Origin: a virus
DNA length: 29,681 nucleotides
Direction: 5' to 3' (one strand)
IMG/VR virus record: IMGVR_UViG_3300050029_000284
Span: 1 to 29,681 of that record
Shown here: positions 23,384 to 29,512 of the stretch, in pieces
Layout: each line of letters starts with the position of its first letter
How positions within the stretch are numbered: position 1 is the first letter of the stretch
The notes under the pieces: model-generated
What the model saw: only the letters and a program-made list of their open reading frames with translations
Told to the model about the DNA's origin: nothing
The model's database searches: none
Translations under genes and position numbers: made by a program

Positions 23384-23593
23384 CTACGACGCCGATTCCG
23401 GAGCGGCGGGAGCTACGAAGTGCCGTTCAGGAAGGCTTATCTTCGTCAGCCTGAGAAGCAGGGACACCTTCTCGTCGGCCCCGACTACCTTGGATGCTGC
23501 AATGGAGTCCGCTATCTCGTTATAAAGCGTTATCCCGGCAGGGATGCCCTTCTCAAGGGCCAGTATGATTAGTTCCAACATGGCTGCGCTCAC
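23384..23593 (-). CDS. Small unknown protein of the lysis region
   Basis: 69 residues, GTG at 23593 overlapping the upstream TGA and preceded by GGAGGT. Residues 5-25 are weakly hydrophobic (MLELIILALEKGIPAGITLY), then a helix and an Ala/Pro-rich end. Small helical proteins like this are common beside holin genes; it may be a membrane-associated lysis accessory. No family recognised. Confidence 0.6.
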   Translation of the reverse strand: MSAAMLELIILALEKGIPAGITLYNEIADSIAASKVVGADEKVSLLLRLTKISLPERHFVAPAAPESAS

Positions 23594-24180
23594 TTTACAC
23601 CTCCCTTGATGACGCCGAGGTCCGTGGCAAGCTTGAATAGGTCGGCGGCGGCCGCAGCGGCTTCGGCCGTGGCGGCGTTATAGTCCGGGCTCGACTTCGG
23701 GTCCTGACCGGCCTGTATACAGGCCGCCATGATATGGATCGCCGAGTCGTCGGCAGTCTTCAGCCGGTCGTAAACGACCTGTATTTTCTGGCAGTCTGCC
23801 GGTTTTATAGTTCCTGACTTGCAGAGGTCCTCAAGCGCCGCAGCTGTGCTATTTATCGACGCGTTGGTGATCTCGGCGGCGGTCACCGCCTTGTTGGCGT
23901 TCGTACCCGCGCAGCCGCCGGACACAAGCAGTGCCACGGTAAGCATCAGAGCGGACAGGAGCGCCAGGACAGACAGACGGGCATGGCCCTTGTTATCCGC
24001 CGACCATGCGACAGGCGTTTTAGTTACAATCCTCAGGGCCACGTTTATGAAACCGAGGATTGCAACCTGGGCGGTCGGATCCAGTACCACCTGCCCGTAA
24101 TAGCTCTGCAATCCCATCGCCGCCATCGCTATGAGGTTTACCCACAGCGTCTTCGAGTAATAAAATGCCTTCGGGTCCAT
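23590..24180 (-). CDS. Holin-like membrane protein with C-terminal lipoprotein-like domain
   Basis: 196 residues, ATG at 24180 (TAATG overlap). Residues 1-62 match a phage holin-like pattern: SKTLWVNLIAMAAMGLQSYYG, LDPTAQVAILGFINVALRIVTKTP, with two membrane segments. A short basic loop leads to a third hydrophobic segment (about 69-88) ending in LVSGGC, which resembles a lipobox. The rest is a ~105-residue helical Ala-rich domain outside the membrane. The whole could be a holin fused to an outer-spanin-like piece. It follows the endolysin genes, so it belongs to lysis. Whether the inner LVSGGC can be processed is unknown; a three-segment membrane protein is the alternative. Confidence 0.7.
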   Translation of the reverse strand: MDPKAFYYSKTLWVNLIAMAAMGLQSYYGQVVLDPTAQVAILGFINVALRIVTKTPVAWSADNKGHARLSVLALLSALMLTVALLVSGGCAGTNANKAVTAAEITNASINSTAAALEDLCKSGTIKPADCQKIQVVYDRLKTADDSAIHIMAACIQAGQDPKSSPDYNAATAEAAAAAADLFKLATDLGVIKGGVK

Positions 24181-24368
24181 TATTCGCCCTCCTCTGGCCT
24201 GCGCGGCTCCTCGGTCATTCCGTGTTCTGCTTCTGCCGTGACATCAGTCTTCGGGGCCGCTGGGGCTTCCGCCATGCCGTGCTCTTCCGGTACGTGGACT
24301 TCCTGCCCGGCTGCCGGGCCTTCCGGCTCCAGGTGGTTAAGGTCCATACCTTTTTCTTTCTCGTCCAT
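24180..24368 (-). CDS. Small acidic, disordered protein
   Basis: 62 residues, ATG at 24368 after GGAGGACGT. Very Glu- and Pro-rich, with the near-repeat EEHGMAEAP / AEHGMTEEP. No fold or signal is apparent. It sits between a small unknown gene and the holin-like gene in the lysis block. Its start is well supported by the ribosome site, but no function can be offered. Confidence 0.6.
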   Translation of the reverse strand: MDEKEKGMDLNHLEPEGPAAGQEVHVPEEHGMAEAPAAPKTDVTAEAEHGMTEEPRRPEEGE

Positions 24369-24376
24369 ACGTCCTC

Positions 24377-24619
24377 CTATGCTGGTGATGTCGGGGCCGG
24401 GAACAGCCTATCCACCAAAAGCATGATGGCGTCCCTAAGCTCCTGTTGGTTGTTTACTACCTTCTTGGATTCTGCGGAATCCTTATCCCACTGGTACGTG
24501 CCTGGTATACCCGCCATGTGGCCTTCCACAAAAAAGCCTGTGATTGTGGCGGGGAACTCGCCATTTTCATACTCGACGGCTACCATGTCCTGAAGAACAT
24601 CCTTGTTGACTACTGACAC
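24377..24619 (-). CDS. Small unknown protein of the lysis region
   Basis: 80 residues from the GTG at 24619, which follows AAGGAGG; a longer in-frame reading overlaps the endolysin gene and has no ribosome site. The sequence is soluble, with a short strand pair (FPATITGFFVEGHMAG) and a C-terminal helix (NNQQELRDAIMLLVDRLF). It follows the endolysin gene. No family recognised. Confidence 0.6.
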   Translation of the reverse strand: MSVVNKDVLQDMVAVEYENGEFPATITGFFVEGHMAGIPGTYQWDKDSAESKKVVNNQQELRDAIMLLVDRLFPAPTSPA

Positions 24620-24635
24620 ATCGGCCTCCTTATGA

Positions 24636-25151
24636 TTAAGCCGTCTTCGACGGCGCTCCACTCTTTGCCTGACGTTCTCTTTCGATCCTTGCCGCCAGCT
24701 CCTTGCGGAAGGGGACCATGTCGAAGTTCGGGCAGGTCTTCCCCTGGGCCTTGCCCGTGTCGGTCTCGTAGTGGCCGATCACGTCACTGGCCTCTAAGCC
24801 CTTGACCGCGCAGTAGTGCAGCAGGAAGACCAGAAGCTTCTCCATTTGGTTGCCGGTGAACTTGTCTATCCCGACGAGACAGACCCCGAGGCTGTGGGCG
24901 TTGTGGCCTTCGCAGTGCGCGCCGACAACATTCTCTGGGCGTCCGGCCTGTATGACGCCGTCCATACCCGTCTGGTAGGGTACCTTGGGGGTTATCTGGC
25001 CGTTCAGGACTACCCAGTGGTAGCCTATGTCCGAGAAACCGCGCCCGTGCGGCGGCGGCATCGTATGCCAGGAGCGTATCTGCGGCACGTCGCCGAAGGT
25101 GGAGTCGGAACAATGAATTATGACCTGGTTTATTTTCCTCGGGACGCTCAT
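24636..25151 (-). CDS. N-acetylmuramoyl-L-alanine amidase endolysin (T7 lysozyme-like)
   Basis: 171 residues, ATG at 25151 after AAGGAG, overlapping the upstream stop. Amidase_2 fold: zinc ligand His13 (VIIHCSD), Tyr44 (IGYHWVV), His127 (VIGHYET), Lys138 and Cys140 (GKTCPNFD) line up with His17, Tyr46, His122, Lys128 and Cys130 of T7 lysozyme. It cleaves the bond between muramic acid and the peptide stem in the cell wall. There is no signal peptide, so release would depend on the holin. Length is close to T7 lysozyme's 151 residues. First clear enzyme of the late operon. Confidence 0.93.
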   Translation of the reverse strand: MSVPRKINQVIIHCSDSTFGDVPQIRSWHTMPPPHGRGFSDIGYHWVVLNGQITPKVPYQTGMDGVIQAGRPENVVGAHCEGHNAHSLGVCLVGIDKFTGNQMEKLLVFLLHYCAVKGLEASDVIGHYETDTGKAQGKTCPNFDMVPFRKELAARIERERQAKSGAPSKTA

Positions 25152-25333
25152 GCTGCGCTCCTTTTCTCTTCTATGATTGCCTGGCAAAGCCTTGGGAACT
25201 TGCCGTCATTCGGGCACTCTATACAGCCCGAGGCGGCAAGCTCTTTCACGGCCAGTACGACTTCCTTTGGTGCGGTCCTCAGTATTTCTACTGCGTCGCG
25301 GTAAGTCTCACTGTATCCGTGGAGGTCGGGCAT
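25148..25333 (-). CDS. Small Cys-containing protein at the head of the late operon
   Basis: 61 residues from the ATG at 25333 (AGGGACACG before it), overlapping the endolysin start by ATGA. Helical, with the segment SGCIECPNDGKFPRLCQAI (three Cys). The same frame is open further upstream to a TAG at 25415-25417, beyond which lies MKKLPHYMS with a much stronger ribosome site, so the original start may have been there. No family recognised. Confidence 0.55.
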   Translation of the reverse strand: MPDLHGYSETYRDAVEILRTAPKEVVLAVKELAASGCIECPNDGKFPRLCQAIIEEKRSAA

Positions 25334-25414
25334 CGTGTCCCTGATGGTTATTAAGTTGTGGGGCTTTAAAGTCGCCCCGAATGCCAAAAGGCCAGAAAAG
25401 GTTGGGAGGTGAAT

Positions 25415-25444
25415 CTAAGACATGTAGTGCGGCAGCTTTTTCAT
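25415..25444 (-). other. Nine-codon open frame MKKLPHYMS with strong ribosome site
   Basis: ATG at 25444 follows AGGAGAAATC and the frame ends at TAG (25415-25417). It is in frame with the gene at 25333 with no other stop between. It could be a leader peptide, or the true N-terminus of that gene interrupted by an amber codon. Confidence 0.4.
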
Positions 25445-25458
25445 GATTTCTCCTGTCC

Positions 25459-25470
25459 GTTTGCACAAAC
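25459..25470. promoter_or_regulatory. Dyad GTTTG-TG-CAAAC upstream of the late operon
   Basis: Minus-strand GTTTGTGCAAAC has 5-bp arms around a TG centre and lies directly after the terminator T-run and before the first late ribosome site. It may be an activator or repressor site. Its centre matches that of the dyad at 25530-25543. Confidence 0.35.
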
Positions 25471-25471
25471 T

Positions 25472-25498
25472 AAAAAAGCCCCATAAATATTATGGGGC
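25472..25498 (-). terminator. Terminator after the Mor-type activator gene
   Basis: Minus strand: GCCCCATA, loop ATATT, TATGGGGC, then TTTTTT. A clean intrinsic terminator 60 bases beyond the activator's stop codon. It closes the early/middle transcript, so the late genes need their own promoter or antitermination. Confidence 0.85.
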
Positions 25499-25529
25499 CT
25501 ACTTTACATCATTAATTTCGGGGAGTGGA

Positions 25530-25543
25530 GTGAAGCACTTCAC
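25530..25543. promoter_or_regulatory. Dyad GTGAAG-TG-CTTCAC, possible Mor/C-type activator site
   Basis: A perfect 6-bp inverted repeat with a TG centre lies 15 bases after the activator gene. On the minus strand TGTAAAGT (25501-25508) is a weak -10 candidate; a start near 25494 would put the dyad centre about 42 bases upstream, as for Mor at the Mu middle promoter. The terminator would then lie just inside the transcript, which is hard to explain, so the promoter assignment is tentative. Confidence 0.35.
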
Positions 25544-25557
25544 AAATCGAGGGGGTG

Positions 25558-25866
25558 TTAAAACATGTCTATCTGCCGGTCATCCTTGATTGTTTTCTCT
25601 ATCTCGCGGATCCAGCGGACAGACTTTTTATACTTGCGGGCGAGGAGTCTATAAGACATTCCAGCCGCAAGGTCGGCCTTGATTAACTGGTTTCGTTTTT
25701 TCACCAAGAAGGCGTCGATCTTGGGGAGGTAAAAGGGTTCGCCTCCCATCTTCTCGCCGAGTTCGAGCGCGGCTGGCATGCCGATGAACTCCGCTATGTC
25801 GCGGTAGATATCCGGAAAGTCGTCGAGGCTCAATCCCTCGCGCCAGTCTTTTATGTCCTCGGACAT
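25558..25866 (-). CDS. mor: Mor/C-family transcriptional activator
   Basis: 102 residues, ATG at 25866 preceded by AGGAGA. Mor-family layout: an acidic dimerising N-terminal part (WREGLSLDDFPDIYRDIAEFIGMPAALELGEKMGG), a short strand (EPFYLPKI), and a C-terminal helix-turn-helix (DLAAGMSYRLLARKYKKSVRWIREIEK). In Mu, Mor turns on the middle promoter that makes C, and C turns on late genes. Only one such protein is seen here, so it may drive late genes directly. It is the last gene before a terminator and lies next to the likely late control region. Confidence 0.92.
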   Translation of the reverse strand: MSEDIKDWREGLSLDDFPDIYRDIAEFIGMPAALELGEKMGGEPFYLPKIDAFLVKKRNQLIKADLAAGMSYRLLARKYKKSVRWIREIEKTIKDDRQIDMF

Positions 25867-26297
25867 GCAGCCTGTCTCCTGGTCATGGATTTAAGCGCCT
25901 CTATAACCTTCTGTGCATCCTGTTTTGTGCGCGGCCTGTCCCAGCCGAAACGGCTTTTCAGAAAATCTTTAAAGCTCACGCGCCACTTGATATCGCCCTC
26001 CAGGCCGGATATCATGCCGAGCTGCTCACGGGTCGGTAGTTCCGTCATGTTCGGCGGCAGGGTCGGTTTGCGCTCGCGTTTTACCTTCGCCTTGCGTGGC
26101 TTGAAGCCCAACTCCTTGAAGCGGTCCAGCACCTTCTCGTAGCCGCCCCATGTGAGGTCCCGGCTTGAGGTAACACCGGCATTCACGAACAGGATCGTCT
26201 CGTAGATGTTCCGCGAGAGCTTTAAGTCTTCCATCGCTATATGAAGGATTGCCTTCTCGTTATTACCTATCGGGGCGCTTGGTTTGTGGTATTGCAA
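25851..26297 (-). CDS. gemA: GemA / Mu gp16-like regulatory protein (DUF1018)
   Basis: 148 residues, TTG at 26297 after GGAGGCGAAAA. It matches the Mu gp16 (GemA) family: an N-terminal helix region with SRDLTWGGYEKVLDRFKELGFKP, then PTREQLGMISGLEGDI and FKDFLKSRFGWDRPRTKQDAQKVIEALKSM near the end. In Mu, GemA affects host gene expression and DNA topology. The middle is highly basic (RKAKVKRERK), so nucleic-acid binding is plausible. It ends overlapping the activator gene, the standard order in Mu-like phages. Confidence 0.9.
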   Translation of the reverse strand: MQYHKPSAPIGNNEKAILHIAMEDLKLSRNIYETILFVNAGVTSSRDLTWGGYEKVLDRFKELGFKPRKAKVKRERKPTLPPNMTELPTREQLGMISGLEGDIKWRVSFKDFLKSRFGWDRPRTKQDAQKVIEALKSMTRRQAACPRT

Positions 26298-26701
26298 TTT
26301 TTCGCCTCCAGTTCCATTTTTGCCTGTCCAAATATTTCCTCGGGGCTTACTTTTTTGAGTTGCGCCGCCATCACCAGCATCGACATCGCGCGGCGGATCA
26401 TGTTTCTAAGTGCAAGGTCCATATCCTCCGGCGTCACCGCCATGAAGTAGCCCTGAGGCTTCGTGTTCGTCGCGCCGATCAACAGCCGGTGATGCTTACG
26501 CAGGTGCCGTATGACGTCCCTGACGGCGTTGTAGCCCATATTCAATTCACCTGCCAGCATTTCACCCGTCACGGCGTTTGCGTGGCCCTTGTGGCCCTCC
26601 AGGAGCCGCAGGACCGCAGCCTCTTCCCTTGTCAGGGAATCGCCGTGGATCACAGCGAGGGGAGCCGGGGCGGTGAATATGTCGAGCTGGTCAGTCTTCA
26701 T
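26267..26701 (-). CDS. Winged-helix DNA-binding protein
   Basis: 144 residues, ATG at 26701 overlapping the upstream stop. Residues about 22-85 form a helix-turn-helix/winged helix: LTREEAAVLRLLEGHKGHAN, then MLAGELNMGYNAVRDVIRHLRKHHRLLIG with a wing at TKPQGYFMA. A helical C-terminal half follows. It is likely a transcriptional regulator or replication accessory protein of the early/middle block. The exact family was not recognised. Confidence 0.7.
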   Translation of the reverse strand: MKTDQLDIFTAPAPLAVIHGDSLTREEAAVLRLLEGHKGHANAVTGEMLAGELNMGYNAVRDVIRHLRKHHRLLIGATNTKPQGYFMAVTPEDMDLALRNMIRRAMSMLVMAAQLKKVSPEEIFGQAKMELEAKNCNTTNQAPR

Positions 26702-26889
26702 TTCAGCAGCTTCGGCAACACGCAGAAAGGCGTGTCACACAGCAGGTTGACAGGCTCGCGAAACATTGCCCGTCTTGCCTTGCTGGCCGCATACAGGTTC
26801 TCGAACGGGCCTTTATCACTGGACGTTTCCGCCTTTTTACCGGCCTGCCAATATGTGAAGTACCAGCCTGGATTGCGGGAGTCGTTCAT
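26698..26889 (-). CDS. Small unknown early protein
   Basis: 63 residues from the ATG at 26889 (AAGGAGGG ten bases before), overlapping its neighbours by ATGA. Aromatic start (SRNPGWYFTYWQAGKKAET), then a basic middle (SKARRAMFREP). The pattern GWYFTYWQAGKK resembles short phage proteins that present a beta hairpin, but no named family is recognised. Confidence 0.6.
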   Translation of the reverse strand: MNDSRNPGWYFTYWQAGKKAETSSDKGPFENLYAASKARRAMFREPVNLLCDTPFCVLPKLLK

Positions 26890-27089
26890 CTGTACAAATC
26901 CCTCCTTGTGAACTGTTTCGCCGCGTCTCCCCACAGGACCATGTAATGGAGCGTCCCGTGGACCGGGCTCGGTTTCTCTTTGATAAAAAACGTCGGCAAG
27001 CCGCTCATGATACAGGCCATACTTAAATCCGGCCTCTCCGTTGCCGCTATGTACCGTCTGCCATTGTGGGTCCTATCATAAAGAATCAT
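26886..27089 (-). CDS. Small unknown early protein
   Basis: 67 residues from the ATG at 27089 after AGGAGG. Contains MILYDRTHNGRRYIAATERP and FFIKEKPSPVHGTLHYMVLWGD; a mixed basic and aromatic protein with no membrane segment. No family recognised. It ends with an ATGA overlap. Confidence 0.6.
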   Translation of the reverse strand: MILYDRTHNGRRYIAATERPDLSMACIMSGLPTFFIKEKPSPVHGTLHYMVLWGDAAKQFTRRDLYR

Positions 27090-27111
27090 GTAACCTCCTG
27101 GCCTCATCAGG

Positions 27112-27149
27112 CACCGCCATACGGTGCGACGCACGGGGCCGAGGCCCCG
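27112..27149. other. Two adjacent hairpins after the HU-like gene
   Basis: CACCG/CGGTG (27112-27116 with 27122-27126) and CGGGGC/GCCCCG (27134-27139 with 27144-27149, loop CGAG). No T-run follows on the minus strand. Possibly an mRNA stability or processing element in the 70-base gap. Confidence 0.35.
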
Positions 27150-27159
27150 GCGTTTCGGC

Positions 27160-27453
27160 CTATCCGAGCAGGTCTTTTGACGGTTTGAAGCTTACGCGGC
27201 GTCCTGCCGGTATCTTTATCGACGCCCCGGTCGCCGGGTTGCGTCCGTTGCGGGCCTTGGTCTCCTTGACCGTAAACGTCCCGAAACCCTTTATGGCAAC
27301 GGTGTCGCCATGCGTGAATGCTGACTGCATCTCGCCGATAATCGTGTCCAGGGCCGTCATGGAATCTTTTTTTTGCCAGCCTGTACGCGCCGCCACCATC
27401 GTAACCAGTTCCGCCTTGGTCAACTTTGAAGCCTTTTTCTTTACGTCCGCCAT
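27160..27453 (-). CDS. HU/IHF-family DNA-bending protein
   Basis: 97 residues, ATG at 27453 after GGAGGTG. It has the helical base (LTKAELVTMVAARTGW) and the family signature GFGTFTVKETKARNGRNPATG with IPA at residues 81-83, the proline-bearing DNA-contact arm. Such proteins sharply bend DNA. Mu transposition needs host HU and IHF to assemble the transposase complex and to activate the early promoter; a phage-encoded copy would make that independent of host supply. It lies in the early block beside Gam and other replication-linked genes. Confidence 0.95.
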   Translation of the reverse strand: MADVKKKASKLTKAELVTMVAARTGWQKKDSMTALDTIIGEMQSAFTHGDTVAIKGFGTFTVKETKARNGRNPATGASIKIPAGRRVSFKPSKDLLG

Positions 27454-27671
27454 TACACACCTCCGTTTTTAGTTATGGCCTGCAAACAGGCCGGGCAGTC
27501 AACCGCTGCCGTTGTGATGATCAGGCCCTTGCCGTCCAAGCCGCAAAGGCTCTTCTTGTACCATCTATCTCCGAGTACTCGGTGTCCGAATACTTCAACC
27601 GGAACTCGGGCATGCACGGTGCCAGTATTTCCGTCCAAGGCATGCGGGTAACTCACAGTGCCGTCTTTCAC
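27453..27671 (-). CDS. Small zinc-binding-like protein
   Basis: 72 residues from the GTG at 27671, overlapping the upstream TGA; a longer reading has no ribosome site. The C-terminal DCPACL and LCGLDGKG with His in HARVPVEVFGHRV could form a zinc site. Similar short proteins occur in phage early regions. Function unknown. Confidence 0.6.
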   Translation of the reverse strand: MKDGTVSYPHALDGNTGTVHARVPVEVFGHRVLGDRWYKKSLCGLDGKGLIITTAAVDCPACLQAITKNGGV

Positions 27672-27901
27672 GCCTTCACCTCTTCCCTGGGCGGCCAGTG
27701 CCATTGGCCGGAGCCATCGCCTTCCTCTACTGCCAGTCTGAAGCTGATACTAAGCCCTTTAAATACAGTCATGGATACCGTCCACACCCCATTCTTACGC
27801 GACGTGTCCGCCAGCACTACCGTTATGATCGCGGCGTAATCATTGCCGTCGCAGGCCCTATAGTGGACCATCCTGCCTACTGTTGGAGCTGGCTTCTTCA
27901 T
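27668..27901 (-). CDS. Small beta-rich Mu-like phage protein
   Basis: 77 residues, ATG at 27901 overlapping the upstream stop. The pattern TVGRMVHYRACDGN, AAIITVVLAD, VSMTVFKGLSISF and GQWHWPPRE is that of a short all-beta, SH3-like protein found repeatedly in the early regions of tailed and Mu-like phages. Function is not known. Confidence 0.65.
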   Translation of the reverse strand: MKKPAPTVGRMVHYRACDGNDYAAIITVVLADTSRKNGVWTVSMTVFKGLSISFRLAVEEGDGSGQWHWPPREEVKA

Positions 27902-28125
27902 GATGCCGCCTCCGCTCCCGGCAGGCGTTTCAGCGTCTTGCCCTTGTAGTTCTCAAGGTCCCTCATCGCCTGTTTATGCGTGTCGCGGTCGGTAAAACCG
28001 GGCAGGCGCTTTTGTGATCCGTTCGGCTTAAGGAGATAAGGTGCCCACTTGTCTCCTAAGCCAGTGGATATCACGACTGCCCTTCCGTTCTTGTGCATCC
28101 AGCCTGTTTTAATACGATCGCTCAC
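27898..28125 (-). CDS. Small basic protein, unknown
   Basis: 75 residues from the GTG at 28125 after AGGAGG; overlaps the Gam stop as GTGA. Basic, with KTGWMHKNGRAVVISTGLGDKW and a helical region (HKQAMRDLENYKGKTL). The first part looks like a beta hairpin followed by a helix. No family recognised. Confidence 0.6.
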   Translation of the reverse strand: MSDRIKTGWMHKNGRAVVISTGLGDKWAPYLLKPNGSQKRLPGFTDRDTHKQAMRDLENYKGKTLKRLPGAEAAS

Positions 28126-28604
28126 GCCGCCACCTCCTCCTGTATTTTCTTGATGTCCGGCTTTATGGTGCAATTATCCGCCCGCTTAATGGTAATACCT
28201 GCTTTAAGAAGTTCGTTTTCGCCCAGGTTCTGGACAACGTCCTTATTGACCTCTTCGACCGTCCGTATACAGTCCTCGTGTCCCTGTTCGCGTAGGTTCA
28301 TTATTACCATGTCCTCCGCCAGGTTAAACTGCACCTTGCCGTTCGTCAGCTTCCAGGATACTGTGCCGAAGGATAGCTTCCTTGTCCTGGTCTTCCCGAT
28401 AAAGTCCGCTTTGTGAGCAGCCGCAAAGGCTTTTATCTCCGACTCCAGCGTCTCATACTGTTTGTCTGCGGGTCCCTTCACCTTGTCAAGCACGGCCTGT
28501 GCCTTATCAACGGCCTCCTTGTACTCAGCCGCCGCGATGGTCCTCTTGATTACCAACTCGCCCATGCGCCTGAGTCCCTTGTTTACTTCATCCCATGTGT
28601 TCAA
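28122..28604 (-). CDS. gam: Mu Gam-like host-nuclease inhibitor
   Basis: 160 residues. The TTG at 28604 is chosen because AAGGAGGT lies seven bases before it; a longer reading would place that ribosome site inside the gene. The helical N-terminal half (NTWDEVNKGLRRMGELVIKR, then LESEIKAFAAAHKADF) and the strand-rich second half (RKLSFGTVSWKLTNGKVQFN) match Mu Gam, a dimeric double-strand-end-binding protein related to eukaryotic Ku. It shields linear phage DNA from host exonucleases. It lies in the early block, two genes after the MuB end, as in many Mu-like phages. Confidence 0.92.
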   Translation of the reverse strand: MNTWDEVNKGLRRMGELVIKRTIAAAEYKEAVDKAQAVLDKVKGPADKQYETLESEIKAFAAAHKADFIGKTRTRKLSFGTVSWKLTNGKVQFNLAEDMVIMNLREQGHEDCIRTVEEVNKDVVQNLGENELLKAGITIKRADNCTIKPDIKKIQEEVAA

Positions 28605-29133
28605 CTGCCGTACCTCCTTTTTTCCCAAAAAGCTTCTCTTTATCCCGTTTTATCTGAGCCTTCATCTCCGCCCGCTCCGCGTCTGTTATCTCCGGCAGCG
28701 CCGCCGCAACCGGAGCCATGCCCTGGTCCTTCGTGCGGGGTCTGCTTTGTGCCCTGTCGTGCTTGTCGCGCTCCTCGCGGCGGGAGGTCTGGAGCGCGTG
28801 GACTTTCATGATCTGCTTCAAGTACTCGTGCCCGCCTTTAAGCATCGGCTGGTTATTGCAGACGATGGTGATGCAGCGCGCGACATTCTCCTTGTCTATT
28901 GTCCAGCCGCGCCCGCCGCGCTCAAAGTACCCTCCATCCCATATTTTCAGAAGGTCCTCGACCAGACGCGTTTCCTTCGGGAGGTAGCAGTCACCGAAAA
29001 GCTTTATGTACTCCCGCGCTGTTTTCTCAGCGAGGTTAAACCGCTTGTAAAGGCCGTTTAAAGCCTGTAACGGGGCATCCTTCGCGGCCTTGGTGTCGAG
29101 CACACAACCGCAGCTTGGGCAGGTGACCTTCAC
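28588..29133 (-). CDS. Zinc-finger-bearing early protein, unknown
   Basis: 181 residues, GTG at 29133 just after the upstream TAA. The N-terminus MKVTCPSCGCVLDT has a CPxC zinc-ribbon half-motif; a second CxxC partner is not evident. A helical middle (AREYIKLFGDCYLPKETRLVEDLLKI, with GGYFERGGRGWTI) is followed by a charged, probably disordered end. It overlaps Gam by 17 bases. Possibly a replication or host-takeover factor; no family recognised. Confidence 0.65.
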   Translation of the reverse strand: MKVTCPSCGCVLDTKAAKDAPLQALNGLYKRFNLAEKTAREYIKLFGDCYLPKETRLVEDLLKIWDGGYFERGGRGWTIDKENVARCITIVCNNQPMLKGGHEYLKQIMKVHALQTSRREERDKHDRAQSRPRTKDQGMAPVAAALPEITDAERAEMKAQIKRDKEKLFGKKGGTAVEHMG

Positions 29134-29134
29134 G

Positions 29135-29497
29135 TTACGCCGCCTCCTTGGGGCCGCAGCCCATCGGGCAGGGTGTTACGGGGCCACCGTCGAGGCAGTT
29201 AAGGCGCTCTTTGCAAGCGCCCTGGAGCGCCGGATCGCACTCGAAGTTACCGGACACAAGGCGGCGTCCCTGCGGCGACAGGCGGCTCTTCAGCATGACG
29301 CGACCGGCTGCCTGCATCAGGTCTACCAGTTCTCCGTCGCGCTTTTTCTTGTGGGCATACGTATTCGCCAGAGGAACCGTCTGAGATATTCCGCAGGCGC
29401 ATGGGCCGGGGCCTTTTCGGATCAGTTCGCAGTCCGGCTCCGGGCATATATAGGCTTCTTTCAGCTTTAACGAGACTGTCGGGATAATTTCTTCCAT
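29135..29497 (-). CDS. Cys-rich early protein, unknown
   Basis: 120 residues, ATG at 29497 after AGGAGA. Ten or so Cys arranged in two groups: CPEPDC...CAC near residues 18-34 and CDPALQGAC...NC...CPMGC at the end, suggesting two zinc-binding modules. The middle is a basic helix (AHKKKRDGELVDLMQAAGRVMLKS). Directly downstream of MuB. No family recognised. Confidence 0.62.
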   Translation of the reverse strand: MEEIIPTVSLKLKEAYICPEPDCELIRKGPGPCACGISQTVPLANTYAHKKKRDGELVDLMQAAGRVMLKSRLSPQGRRLVSGNFECDPALQGACKERLNCLDGGPVTPCPMGCGPKEAA

Positions 29498-29512
29498 GGT
29501 TTTCTCCTCTCC

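Noticed and set aside
25360-25378. Second terminator in the late leader (GGGGC/GCCCC)
   Set aside because: Five-base stem with no T-run, upstream of genes that must be transcribed.
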